From Iphinoe sp. HA4291-MV1 (GTDB taxonomy: Bacteria; Cyanobacteriota; Cyanobacteriia; Cyanobacteriales; Nostocaceae), in the NCBI GenBank assembly GCA_019359415.1, contig JAHHHH010000007.1, positions 83,728 through 147,727 on the forward strand: a DNA stretch of 64,000 nt. Direction: 5' to 3'. A model generated the notes under the pieces. That model had not been told where the DNA came from and ran no database searches. It saw nothing but the letters and a program-made list of their open reading frames with translations. The stretch's first letter is position 1; the number at the start of each line of letters is the position of its first letter. Positions 8,621-17,301 of the stretch are shown here, in pieces. A program made the translations under genes and the position numbers.

Positions 8621-8752
8621 AAACTCTCAAGGTCAAATGCACTGTTGGTTCAGGTATATTCGGTTTAACACAGGTGCATTAAAGACCGAGAGTTTACGTA
8701 TGCGACCAGGAAATTGGCATCCACCGATAGAACTGAATGCCCAAGAAGAAAA
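8621..8752 (+). pseudogene. IS1182-type transposase remnant, extreme 5' end
   Basis: From ATG 8700 the frame reads MRPGNWHPPIELNAQEEK, the recognisable beginning of cyanobacterial IS1182-like transposases, then runs into the convergent panE 3' end. Just upstream, AAACTCTC (8621) pairs with GAGAGTTT (ending 8695), with ATGCAC/GTGCAT pairing inside, which looks like the structured terminal region of the element. Only about 18 codons of the transposase remain. The family call is from memory of the N-terminal motif. Confidence 0.5.
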
Positions 8753-8755
8753 ATC

Positions 8756-9745
8756 TCATATTTTTCTAGTTCCCCATGTGGTTTTCTCCAGCAACTTAAC
8801 ACTGGCATAGATAGCATCAATATGAGGAGTGGGAGTTTGCGTCAGTCTTCCCAATTCTGCGACAGCGCCGACGATCGCATCCACCTCTGTCGGACGACAT
8901 GCTTCAACATCCTGCAGCATTGAAGTTTTGTGAGCACCAACTTTTTGCGCACCTTCAATCCGCTGCTCCAAGGTGATGCCAAAATCAATTCCCAGTTTCT
9001 CGGCGATTGCCTGTGCTTCGCTCATCATTTGTCTTGCGAGTTCGCGAGTCAAAGGGTATTGGCAAATATGATCGAGTGTTGCACGAGTTAAGGCGCTGAT
9101 GGGATTAAACGCGACGTTTCCCCACAACTTCACCCACATGTCAGTGCGGATTTGAGTGCGTATGGGTGCTTTCAATCCTGCCAACTTTAAAGCTTGCGCT
9201 AACAACTGAATCCGTTCGGTTTTAGAAGCATCGATTTCACCCAGACTGAAGCGATCGCCTTCAATATGTTTAATCACACCTGGTTCAACTATCTCAGTTG
9301 CTGGGTAAACAACACAACCAATCACGCGCTCAGCACCAATATTAGCTTCAATGATACCATCCGGATCGACAGACTGAATCCGAATTCCTTCATACACGCC
9401 GCTGTGCTTGCGAAAGTACCACCAGGGAATGCCATTCTGAGACGTCACCACCATTGTTTCTGGTTTATAGAGATAGGGGAGATGGGGAGCGATCGCTGCT
9501 ACACTTGTAGCCTTGACAGCCAAAATCACCACATCTTGGGGTTGAGCTTGACTCATATCACTGGTTGCTAAACTTGGAGTCGCTATGTGGATTGAGCCAT
9601 CCGCCATTATCAGTTTCAGCCCATTTTTTTGAATTGCTTCTAGATGAGCACCACGAGCAATCAGCGTAACTTCTTTCCCAGAAAGCGCTAACTTTGCTCC
9701 TAAATAACCACCAATAGCACCCGCGCCAACAATACAGATTTTCAT
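8756..9745 (-). CDS. panE: 2-dehydropantoate 2-reductase (ketopantoate reductase)
   Basis: NADPH-dependent enzyme making pantoate for vitamin B5 and coenzyme A. The dinucleotide fold is at the N-terminus (KICIVGAGAIGGYLGAKLA), followed by VVILAVKAT near residue 75 and SQNGI near 102. The second domain carries the catalytic-lysine region DMWVKLWGNVAFNPISALTR near residue 205 and the late motif MLQDVEACRPTEVDAIVGAV. 329 residues fits the family. The proximity of a coaX gene 16 kb away is not an operon. Some ApbA/PanE homologues use other 2-oxo acids, so the substrate is inferred. Confidence 0.85.
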   Translation of the reverse strand: MKICIVGAGAIGGYLGAKLALSGKEVTLIARGAHLEAIQKNGLKLIMADGSIHIATPSLATSDMSQAQPQDVVILAVKATSVAAIAPHLPYLYKPETMVVTSQNGIPWWYFRKHSGVYEGIRIQSVDPDGIIEANIGAERVIGCVVYPATEIVEPGVIKHIEGDRFSLGEIDASKTERIQLLAQALKLAGLKAPIRTQIRTDMWVKLWGNVAFNPISALTRATLDHICQYPLTRELARQMMSEAQAIAEKLGIDFGITLEQRIEGAQKVGAHKTSMLQDVEACRPTEVDAIVGAVAELGRLTQTPTPHIDAIYASVKLLEKTTWGTRKI

Positions 9746-9799
9746 GGAATTTTATGTAGCTTTAAGCTTATTAACTCGCTGCTAATTGCCATCTGCTAA

Positions 9800-10237
9800 C
9801 TATATCGCTAAACGAGCATAAATTTCTGGTGCGTTGTTTTTCAAGTCATTTATTAAAAGAGCGATCGCACTCGTCCCTGCATTACGTAAATAACGTTGTT
9901 TGCTCCCCGGTTCTAGCAACATCCCACCGCTATGATGAATACCAACTACCTGAAAATTATCATCGAAAACAGGCGAGCCTGATGAACCTGGTTCTGTACT
10001 TGTAGTATATTGCAATACTTGATTGTCGGCGTAGGCGACAAAGTTATTCTGTATGGAGATTTTCTTCAAATGTCCGCCGGGATGCTGAATGATTGCTACA
10101 CGTTCATCTCGTCGCATCAACTTATTTTTGAAGATTAAGGGTTTGCCGAAGTCGGGGACATCTTTCAGGGTTACTACTGTAAAATCCAGTTCTTTGTTAG
10201 TGTAAAAAGCACCATCCGGTAAAGCGCTACATTTTTC
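9800..10237 (-). pseudogene. Trypsin-like peptidase, C-terminal fragment
   Basis: An open frame without a proper start runs from 10237 to a stop at 9800. It holds the catalytic Asp region (FYTNKELDFTVVTLKD) and the catalytic Ser motif TEPGSSGSPVFDD followed by VVGIHHSGG. The part carrying the catalytic His is missing and a stop lies at the boundary with the hairpin element starting at 10241. A separate fragment at 10497-10646 looks like the N-terminal adaptor domain of the same original gene. Members of this class combine a short helical adaptor with a trypsin-like domain and are thought to act in signalling or defence. This copy is almost certainly inactive. Confidence 0.75.
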
Positions 10238-10240
10238 CTA

Positions 10241-10498
10241 GACAAAACCGGACAACCTTGGCAAAAAAGGCGGGTTTTTCGGTCAATAAGCACGATTAAT
10301 TGAGAATCGCCGCCTTTTTTGCCCCCACCACAGATATCTGTGAGTGCTTCAAGAGTACTCGTGGGGGTTTGGGTCTAACACGTAAGAAATGGAGCCAGCC
10401 TTTGTTGAATTGATCTGTGTTCCAAGACGAGTACGCGTAGTAGTAAGGCTGGCTCCATTTCTAGGGGACAATGAAAGGGAAGGAAGTCCTGTTTTGTC
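10241..10498. mobile_element. Hairpin-rich MITE-like element splitting the peptidase gene
   Basis: The ends are GACAAAACCGGA (10241-10252) and TCCTGTTTTGTC (10487-10498), inverted repeats differing at one base. Inside are three successive perfect inverted repeats: GGCAAAAAAGGCGG/CCGCCTTTTTTGCC (10260-10273, 10310-10323), CCCCCAC/GTGGGGG (10322-10328, 10361-10367), and an 18-base arm pair with core ATGGAGCCAGCC (10385-10402, 10445-10462). There is no coding frame of note. The 258-bp size, terminal repeats and position inside a broken gene suggest a non-autonomous transposable element. A clear target-site duplication was not found. Confidence 0.6.
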
Positions 10499-10646
10499 AT
10501 GGTTTCACCCAACCCCCAATAATCTGTGTTGGGCATTCTTTACCCAACGCAGCAATTAAGAAAGATTGACGTTCTCTCTGTGATTCTACAAATGGTCTGA
10601 GGATTTCTGCCAACTCATTGATAGTGTTGGGGTCTAATTTCACCAT
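10497..10646 (-). pseudogene. N-terminal adaptor (effector-associated-like) fragment of the broken peptidase gene
   Basis: ATG at 10646 opens 49 codons: MVKLDPNTINELAEILRPF, ESQRERQSFLIAALG, then a stop formed at the element edge. The pattern, with LxxILRPxxE followed by RxSFLIxALG, resembles the short helical effector-associated domains that precede trypsin-like and caspase-like domains in cyanobacteria. Together with the fragment at 9800-10237 it would make one gene read on the minus strand. Roughly the middle 100 residues, including the catalytic His, are missing, so a deletion accompanied the insertion. Confidence 0.55.
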
Positions 10647-10777
10647 CGACTCAACCTTTCACCTGCGCCAATGTTGTGACTAACACGCTTAATTACAAAT
10701 ATAATGTAGAAAATACTGCTTCAAGTTGTGAGAGGTAATGATGCTGTTTTCCTGAGAATGAGTGAGTGTATGTTTCT

Positions 10778-11356
10778 TTATTCCTCGGTTTCAAATACAA
10801 CACCTTCATACAGCAGTTCAATCGGACACTCAAATTCAATGCTTGATAAAGTGATGATATCTCCAGCAGTGTAAGGATAGTAAAGCCACATTCTTCCCTC
10901 TCCCCGAGAGTAACGCTCAACGGAGATTTTTTCAGAGTCAATCAAGATATACTCTTGCAAAGTAGGGATTGTCAAATAGTAAGTGAATTTTTCACCTCTA
11001 TCTTTAGCGCTTGTACCAGGGGATAGGACTTCTGCAATTAGTTTGGGATTTTGAATAAATTTGCGGGCATTGAGGTCTTGAGGGTTGCAACTAACGATAA
11101 CATCAGGATAGTAGTAAGGGCTTCTAGAATTGACTTGCACTTTCACATCTGATACATTCACCCGACAATTTCTGGAACGCAGATGGGGACGTAAGGCTGT
11201 GTAAAAGTTAAGTGCAATGTCGTTATGGGGAATTGTACCACCCGTCATGGCAAATACTTCGCCGTTGACATATTCGTAGCGAACATCTTGCTGAGGTTCC
11301 CATTCGAGATATTCCTCGACTGTCATTTTTTGAGGTTGTTGGGGGGTAACTATCAT
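10778..11356 (-). CDS. Uma2 family endonuclease (DUF820)
   Basis: A 192-residue PD-(D/E)XK-fold protein of the Uma2/DUF820 family, greatly expanded in cyanobacteria. The N-terminus MTVEEYLEWEPQQDVRYEYV, the nuclease core SPYYYPDVIVSCN (Asp), PKLIAEVLSPGT (Glu) and the segment RGEKFTYYLTIPTLQEYILI are typical. The biological role of the family is unknown; a nuclease activity is predicted from the fold only. It stands alone between the broken peptidase gene and an acyl-CoA ligase gene. Confidence 0.85.
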   Translation of the reverse strand: MIVTPQQPQKMTVEEYLEWEPQQDVRYEYVNGEVFAMTGGTIPHNDIALNFYTALRPHLRSRNCRVNVSDVKVQVNSRSPYYYPDVIVSCNPQDLNARKFIQNPKLIAEVLSPGTSAKDRGEKFTYYLTIPTLQEYILIDSEKISVERYSRGEGRMWLYYPYTAGDIITLSSIEFECPIELLYEGVVFETEE

Positions 11357-11471
11357 ACCAAAATTTCTTCAAGCTTGCTTTGATTGTAGCCAATGGTTAA
11401 CATTTGAGATGTTGCAAGTCGAGTTGCGATTGGCTTTGCCACTGCCCCTTGGGCAATCGCCATGATTCCTA

Positions 11472-12986
11472 TTACTGTTCACTCTCTAGCTTGAGCAACT
11501 TCGCCATATTCAGCCGTTGCAGCTTCCCTGTAGCTCCACGGGGTAGTTCATCCAAAATGTGAATTTGCTTAGGAACTTTGAAGTCTGCTAGCATAGTTGC
11601 ACAGTAAGCTAAAAGTTCCTTTTCACTGGTTTCACCCTTAAGGACGACAGCGGCGTGAATATCCTCTCCCAAGGATTTATGGGGTACCGCAAAAGCAAGG
11701 GCTTCAGCAACCCCAGGATGGCGCAGCAGTACACTCTCCACTTCTAGTGGAGAAATTTTTTCACCGCCTCGGTTAATCAATTCCTTAATCCGTCCAGTCA
11801 GACGGAGATAGCCGTCAGCATCTTGTGTCCCCTGATCGCCAGTACGGAACCAACCGTTTATAAAAGTAGTGGCATTAGCTTGTGGGTTATTCTCGTAGCC
11901 ATCAATCACATTTAGTCCTCTTACTACAACCTCACCCAAACTTCCTTGAGGGAGCAAATTGCCATCTTCGTCCATAATACCAACTTCCACACCAAAGCCG
12001 TAGCCAACCGTGCCCGGTTTACGTACTTTCGGCGGTAGCGGATTAGTCGCCATCAAGTGAGCAGCTTCGGTCATGCTGTAAGATTCCAAGACAGGAGCAT
12101 TGAGTGTTGCTTCCATTTGTTCGCTAATGACAAGGGGAAGGGGAGCGCTGCTAGAGCGAATGAAGCGCAACGGGTTCGCTTTGACAATTTCTTCATTGCG
12201 GCTAGCTCGTGCTAGAATTGCTTGGTGCATGGTGGGTGCAGCCGAGTACCAAGTGGGTTGGAAGGTTTCCACCAGTTTCCAAAAACTTAGGGCATTAAAA
12301 CTATCAGGTATGACGAGTGTTCCGCCAGATGCCAGAGTTGCCAGCATACACCCCACTAGCCCGTGAATGTGGAACAGAGGCATTAAACAAAGTGTAGTGT
12401 CAACTGCCGAGAGCGAGTATGCACTGATAATATTGTTAACAGAAGCAATCAGGTTACGATGCCGAATCGGGACTCGCTTGGGACGACTGGTGGTACCGCT
12501 GGTGTGAAGAATCATCGCCACATCGTCAGAGTCGGGAAAATCTTGATTGCCCAAAAATTCCCCTTGCCTAGTGGAGGCTGTTTTCACTAATTCAAAGCTT
12601 AATGTGCTCTCAGCATTAACTCTAGTATAAATCCGCATCATATCTGGCGAAGCTGCAGCAATTGCTGCTTCTGGTACGTCAGCGAGCGTAATCAGCGCTT
12701 TCGCCTGAGTATCTTCGTAGTAGAAGGCAAATTCTTCTTGCTTGTATTTTGGATTCAATGGTGCTGCGGTACCGCATAAAGCAGCAGCAAGAAAGCTGAG
12801 TACCATTGGTACTCCATTTGACATGACAATAGCGATGCGATCGCCCCGTTGCAAACCAAAACTGTTAAGTTGGGATACCAGTTCGACGACGTTCTCACAC
12901 AGTTGCTTATAAGTTAGTGTTGCTCCCTCGGGTGCAGCTAGCGCTGAATGATTGTCTTCCCCTGCTAAAAGCTCAAATATGTTCAT
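11472..12986 (-). CDS. Acyl-CoA ligase resembling oxalate--CoA ligase (AAE3 type)
   Basis: An adenylate-forming enzyme of 504 residues. The AMP-binding P-loop region reads LHTSGTTSRPKRVPIRHRNL, followed by PLFHIHGL, SAAPTMHQAIL, ESYSMTEAAHLMATNPLPP, GWFRTGDQG, LTGRIKELINRGGEKISP and the C-terminal lysine region LPRGATGKLQR. The TSRPK and AAHLM/NPLPP stretches are those of plant and fungal oxalyl-CoA synthetases (AAE3), suggesting oxalate activation, but small organic acids in general remain possible. The frame is open back to 13133, but start ATG 12986 (MNIFELL) fits the family. The usual Gly after PK is Arg here (PKRVP). No oxalyl-CoA decarboxylase lies nearby. Confidence 0.75.
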   Translation of the reverse strand: MNIFELLAGEDNHSALAAPEGATLTYKQLCENVVELVSQLNSFGLQRGDRIAIVMSNGVPMVLSFLAAALCGTAAPLNPKYKQEEFAFYYEDTQAKALITLADVPEAAIAAASPDMMRIYTRVNAESTLSFELVKTASTRQGEFLGNQDFPDSDDVAMILHTSGTTSRPKRVPIRHRNLIASVNNIISAYSLSAVDTTLCLMPLFHIHGLVGCMLATLASGGTLVIPDSFNALSFWKLVETFQPTWYSAAPTMHQAILARASRNEEIVKANPLRFIRSSSAPLPLVISEQMEATLNAPVLESYSMTEAAHLMATNPLPPKVRKPGTVGYGFGVEVGIMDEDGNLLPQGSLGEVVVRGLNVIDGYENNPQANATTFINGWFRTGDQGTQDADGYLRLTGRIKELINRGGEKISPLEVESVLLRHPGVAEALAFAVPHKSLGEDIHAAVVLKGETSEKELLAYCATMLADFKVPKQIHILDELPRGATGKLQRLNMAKLLKLESEQ

Positions 12987-13354
12987 AGTTTGCGAAAAGC
13001 ACATGAACTTCAAATAATTATCATTTTTATTGAAAGAGTGTCTCTTGAGTTTTTTGTATGATTTATTTTTTTGCAGTCCCTTAAGAGCACGACAGTTGGT
13101 ATCATGGGAGCAAATATACACCATTTTCGCCACTCAAACTTCTTTCGGCGTTTTGTTTTTCCCGATCATAACGAATCCTGTTCGTTGGAAGCTCACGTTG
13201 ATTTATCAAAGCGTGATTCCTACATAGTATCACTGCAAGTTTTGCTACTTAGAGAACCAATGAAATTGACAATTTAGACGAGTTTAGGCGTAATGTTATT
13301 ACGGCAATTTTTGCTACTATAGGACACGCTTGAAGCGGCAATATCTTATATCTT

Positions 13355-14497
13355 ATGGAGCGTCGAAAATTTCTAAAGTATGCCACTTTAGCAGGAACTA
13401 GCTTTACGTTTGCTAGCTGTACCCAAGGCGGCAAATCTCAATCCCAAAGTGAAGTGCCTGTCCTAGCTTCGCCTATAGCGGCGGATGAACCTCTTAAGGT
13501 AGGATTTGTCTATGTTGGATCTGTAGGTGACTTTGGTTGGACTTATGCTCACGATTTAGGTCGCAGAGAGATGGAGGCAAATCTCCAGGAGAAGGTGAAA
13601 ACGACTTTTGTAGAAAATGTCAGCGAAGGTGCAGACGCTGAGAGAGTCATTCGTCAACTGGCGTTAGAAGGTAATAAGTTAATCTTCACGACTTTTTTTG
13701 GCTACATGAACTCAACCCTTAAAGTAGCAAAAGACTTTAAGGGTGTTCATTTTGAACATTGTACTGGATACAAACGCGCTACAAATGTCGGTACCTATCT
13801 GGGACGCTTTGAAGAACCGCGATACTTAACTGGCATGATTGCTGGCAAAATGACAAAATCGAATGTGATTGGTTTTGTTGGTTCATACCCAATCCCTGAA
13901 GTCATTCGAGGAATTGGTGCGTTTACGCAAGGACTGCGGGAAACAAATCCTAAAGCAAAAGTGAAAGTAGTTTGGGTGCTAAGTTGGTATGATCCAGCTA
14001 AAGAACGAGAAGCAGCCCAAGCTTTGGTGAGTTTGGGTGCGGATATCCTCGCACAGCATACCGATTCTGCTGCTCCTATTCAACTAGCAGAAGAAAAGGG
14101 TATTTATGCTTTTGGTCATAACAGTGATATGAGTAGGTTTGGTGCAAGAGCTTGTTTAACATCAGCTTTGAATAAATGGGGTAAATTTTATACAGAAAAA
14201 GCCTTGGCTGTCATCAACGGTACTTGGCAGTCTGATGAAGTTTGGTATGGAATTGCTCAAGAAATGGTGGATATTGCACCCTTGAATCCTGTGATTCCTC
14301 AAGATGTTCAACAATTAGTGATGGCGAAGCGTGATGAGTTCGTTAAGGGTGCTGCACATCCTTTTGATGGTCCGGTGAAAGACCAAAAGGGTGTGGTACG
14401 AGTCCTTAAGGGTCAAGCGTTGAGTGATAAGGAACAACTACTGATGGATTGGTATGTTGAAGGAATTGAAGGGTCAATTCCGAAGAAGGAATCCTAG
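13355..14497 (+). CDS. BMP-family solute-binding lipoprotein
   Basis: A periplasmic binding protein of the basic membrane protein (Med/BMP) family, which usually binds nucleosides. The N-terminus RRKFLKYATLAGTSFTFASC combines a twin-arginine-like motif with a lipobox ending at Cys22, so it is probably exported and lipid-anchored. The mature part shows GFVYVGSVGDFGWTYAHDLG, NVSEGADAERVIRQLA, GTYLGRFEEPRYLTGMIAG and FGHNSDMSRFG, all typical. No ABC permease or ATPase gene is adjacent, so the transporter must be encoded elsewhere. At 380 residues it is complete. The 221-base gap to the divergent acyl-CoA ligase presumably holds both promoters. Confidence 0.85.
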   Translation: MERRKFLKYATLAGTSFTFASCTQGGKSQSQSEVPVLASPIAADEPLKVGFVYVGSVGDFGWTYAHDLGRREMEANLQEKVKTTFVENVSEGADAERVIRQLALEGNKLIFTTFFGYMNSTLKVAKDFKGVHFEHCTGYKRATNVGTYLGRFEEPRYLTGMIAGKMTKSNVIGFVGSYPIPEVIRGIGAFTQGLRETNPKAKVKVVWVLSWYDPAKEREAAQALVSLGADILAQHTDSAAPIQLAEEKGIYAFGHNSDMSRFGARACLTSALNKWGKFYTEKALAVINGTWQSDEVWYGIAQEMVDIAPLNPVIPQDVQQLVMAKRDEFVKGAAHPFDGPVKDQKGVVRVLKGQALSDKEQLLMDWYVEGIEGSIPKKES

Positions 14498-14558
14498 CCC
14501 TTGTAGTTTCAAATATCCTATTTTACCCTGCGCAGCGATAGACTTCTACTAGGTTAAG

Positions 14559-15212
14559 CTAAACAGCTGCTGGTTCTAGTAGCTTAATGTTGAAATAATT
14601 AAACTCAGTTGATGTGCGAGTGCTATCTTTATACTCTTGCACAACTTGTTTAGTCATTATATAATAGCCCTCTATCTTCTCATAAGAATCTTCAAATTTG
14701 AGAACAGTGGTCACTTCATTAGTTTTCAAGTTACGGAAAATCGCATCATAGCGAGTTGCAATGTAACCAGAACCTGTATCTGAATTTTCGTAGGTATCAA
14801 TAATAAAAGCCATGCGACCCATAACTCGACTGACCTGACAAACTTCATTGCCCCGGAGTTTATAATTTGAATCCATGGAATCGCCGCCCTTCACTAAGAT
14901 TTCTATTGCACCATTCGGGTCTTCTTGACCAAAACTAAACTCGTGCTTTCCATGAGACTGCTCAAAGTTCGTACGTTGACGATGGGTGACTATATCTCGC
15001 AATTGGGTATAAATCCCTTCTTCTATTTGCTCATCTACAACACCCGTAACTTCTACGCTTAAATCGCGGTTAATTCGAATCTTACCTGTGTGGACTTCAT
15101 CTCCCTGAACCAGGTGTACATCTGCGCTGTAGCCTGGAAAGTAATCATTCCAAGTGTAACGACTTTCGTAAGCGGTTTGGAATATCTGACGGGCTGTTGT
15201 TGGATGTGTCAT
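14559..15212 (-). CDS. DUF3386 family protein
   Basis: A 217-residue conserved cyanobacterial protein of unknown function. Recognisable features are the N-terminal RQIFQTAYESRYTWNDYFPG, GKIRINRDLSVEVTG, RTNFEQSHGKHEFSFG and the late YIMTKQVVQEYKDSTRTST. No signal peptide or membrane segment is seen, so it is probably cytosolic. It is convergent with the BMP gene, with 61 bases between the stops, and has a separate promoter region from the histidine kinase located downstream on the same strand. Confidence 0.8.
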   Translation of the reverse strand: MTHPTTARQIFQTAYESRYTWNDYFPGYSADVHLVQGDEVHTGKIRINRDLSVEVTGVVDEQIEEGIYTQLRDIVTHRQRTNFEQSHGKHEFSFGQEDPNGAIEILVKGGDSMDSNYKLRGNEVCQVSRVMGRMAFIIDTYENSDTGSGYIATRYDAIFRNLKTNEVTTVLKFEDSYEKIEGYYIMTKQVVQEYKDSTRTSTEFNYFNIKLLEPAAV

Positions 15213-15324
15213 ATAACCACTTTGACTTCACCTTTTTTCAGTTTAGTCTACTGAGTAGGTAAATCTGTTGAGAGGTCCGTGACTCACGATCCATAGCATT
15301 TTTCAGTTACGTGAAGTACAAAAC

Positions 15325-15351
15325 CCCATTGCCCAATGCCCAATGCCCATT
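15325..15351. repeat. Short heptamer repeat (CCCAATG/CCCATTG type)
   Basis: Three to four tandem copies of a 7-base unit of the CCCATTGC/CCCAATGC kind directly before the stop codon of the convergent-side histidine kinase gene. It belongs to the same repeat class as 17750-17888 and 56571-56650. Confidence 0.7.
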
Positions 15352-15353
15352 AA

Positions 15354-17105
15354 CTACTCTTGTGAGTCGCTATCTGAGGATAAAACCATAACTGGTTGTT
15401 GATAGAGCGGTACAGTAAATGTCACTGTTGATCCTAGCCCTTCGCCTAAACTGTAAAAATTAACCTCACCTCCCATCGCCTCTACCAGTTTTTGGGATAT
15501 TGCTAGTCCCAAACCTGTACCACCGTACTGGCGAGTGCGGGAGCTATCTACCTGACTAAATAATTGAAACAGTTTCTCCTGTTTGTCGAGAGAGACACCA
15601 ATCCCAGTGTCTGCTACGCGCACTCTTACCATACCAGGAAATTGTTGGTCTTGAAATGTCACTTTTTTGCGAACGACATCAGCACTGATAGTTATACCAC
15701 CTTCATGAGTGAATTTAATCGCATTACTAACTAGATTTAGCATGACTTGCTTTAGGCGCTGGTAATCGCCACAGACGATAATTTCATCAGAAGTTGCAGG
15801 CATTTGCATACGGAAGCTAAGGTTTTTCCCATCTGCTTGAGGGCGGAGAAAACTTTCTAAATCACTGAATAGCTCATCTAACCTAACTGATCGCAATTCC
15901 AGTTCCATTTTGCCTGCTTCAATTCTGGCAATGTCTAAGATGTCGTTGATAATATCAAGCAAATACAGTGATGATTTATGAGCTTCTTCAAGAAACTGCC
16001 TTTGTTCTTCTGGATCGTCTGCCATGCCCTCCAAAACTAACTTTAAAAATCCGATAATGCCATTGAGTGGTGTTCTCAACTCATGGGTGACATTGGCGAG
16101 AAACTCTCTGATGCGACGGGTGGCTTGTTCGGCTTGTTGACGTGCTTGTTCCAGTTCTTTGTATAAAGTTGCGTGGGCGATCGCTGTTCCTAGCTGATCT
16201 GCCACATCTTTTGCTATTTCAAGTTCCTCTGCAGTTATCGCATAGCATCTGGTGCCTAAAGTCACAGCAATCAATCCATTTGGTTGGTCTTGATGGCAAG
16301 TCGCAACCACTAACATTTTCTGCTGGTCAAACTGAAGATGTTGTGGATTTTCTGCCAAAATAGGTTGTAGGGTTGCCAGTGCTTGGGCAAAGCCCGGCTC
16401 AGAAGCTATGTCTATTTCCAAGCCAAGCATAGAGTTTAGAGACGGTTGGCAGTACTCTGCGATCACCTGCACTTTCGTGCTAGATGATTGATAAGGACAA
16501 ATGATACAGCGTTCTAATCGCAGCGCTTTACCCAAACTATCCACCGTTTGTTGCCAAATGATATCCAGATCCAATGTCCGCCGGATATTTCTGGTAATTT
16601 GGTTTATCAGTTTATGGTGGCGCTGTGAACGTATCGCTGAATCTAGCTGTACAGGTGTTTGAGATGTCAAGTTTTCTTCTTTGCAAAGAGCTGCTTGCAG
16701 CAGTCGTCCCATGACGAAAACTGTTGTTGGAGTACTTGCTAAGGAAGACATTATTGGACTCATTACCAACTCAAACTCAAACAGCTGCTGACCGTACCTA
16801 AACCAGCACTGATTCCTTTCGGGTATTAAAGTTATTAAAATATGCTGCAACTTTTCGGTGTATGCAGCCTTATCCACTGGAATAAAGGCATATTCTTTAC
16901 CGCTTTGGTTTTCAACAATTTGCTTAGGGTTTAACCCCAAGCGTTCGCAGTGTTGCCACCAGAAGGTCAGGTAGCATCCTGTACTATCTTGTGTGTACAC
17001 CAACTCGGCTCCTAAATTTGCCCATGAGCCATTAGTGTTACTGGTAATATCTTCTAGATTTTCTGACAATATGTTCGACCTTTGGGAGTTAGCAGTAATA
17101 CTCAT
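15354..17105 (-). CDS. GAF-domain sensor histidine kinase
   Basis: A soluble two-component sensor of about 583 residues. The first about 140 residues resemble a PAS-like input (QHCERLGLNPKQIVENQ, VFVMGRLLQA). A GAF domain spans about 165-315, then a short coiled coil (LYKELEQARQQAEQATRR), the HisKA box FLANVTHELRTPLNGIIGFL with the phospho-His, and the HATPase domain with N box VMLNLVSNAIKF, G1 VADTGIGVS and G2 GGTGLGLAISQKLVEAMGG. No receiver domain or transmembrane segment is present, and no response regulator gene is adjacent, so its partner is elsewhere. The frame extends to 17138; ATG 17105 (MSITANS) is the preferred start. Confidence 0.88.
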   Translation of the reverse strand: MSITANSQRSNILSENLEDITSNTNGSWANLGAELVYTQDSTGCYLTFWWQHCERLGLNPKQIVENQSGKEYAFIPVDKAAYTEKLQHILITLIPERNQCWFRYGQQLFEFELVMSPIMSSLASTPTTVFVMGRLLQAALCKEENLTSQTPVQLDSAIRSQRHHKLINQITRNIRRTLDLDIIWQQTVDSLGKALRLERCIICPYQSSSTKVQVIAEYCQPSLNSMLGLEIDIASEPGFAQALATLQPILAENPQHLQFDQQKMLVVATCHQDQPNGLIAVTLGTRCYAITAEELEIAKDVADQLGTAIAHATLYKELEQARQQAEQATRRIREFLANVTHELRTPLNGIIGFLKLVLEGMADDPEEQRQFLEEAHKSSLYLLDIINDILDIARIEAGKMELELRSVRLDELFSDLESFLRPQADGKNLSFRMQMPATSDEIIVCGDYQRLKQVMLNLVSNAIKFTHEGGITISADVVRKKVTFQDQQFPGMVRVRVADTGIGVSLDKQEKLFQLFSQVDSSRTRQYGGTGLGLAISQKLVEAMGGEVNFYSLGEGLGSTVTFTVPLYQQPVMVLSSDSDSQE

Positions 17106-17301
17106 GACTCGAGTTGGATAACATAGATGCCAACTCAAAGAAGCTTTGCTATTCGCTGCCTAAAGTTGGGAATAAATTTTTACAGCTGTAGCATACATAG
17201 CGGCGATTTTTGATTGTTCTAAAATCTCGCATCGGAAATTCTACATTTTTTAATCCTCCATATATATCTTATCTTTTTACTTTTTTTAGCTTTTTGTGAG
17301 T

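Noticed and set aside
8714-8923. 69-codon frame antisense to the panE 3' end
   Set aside because: It is a shadow of panE; only the overlapping other frame from 8700 has transposase-like residues.
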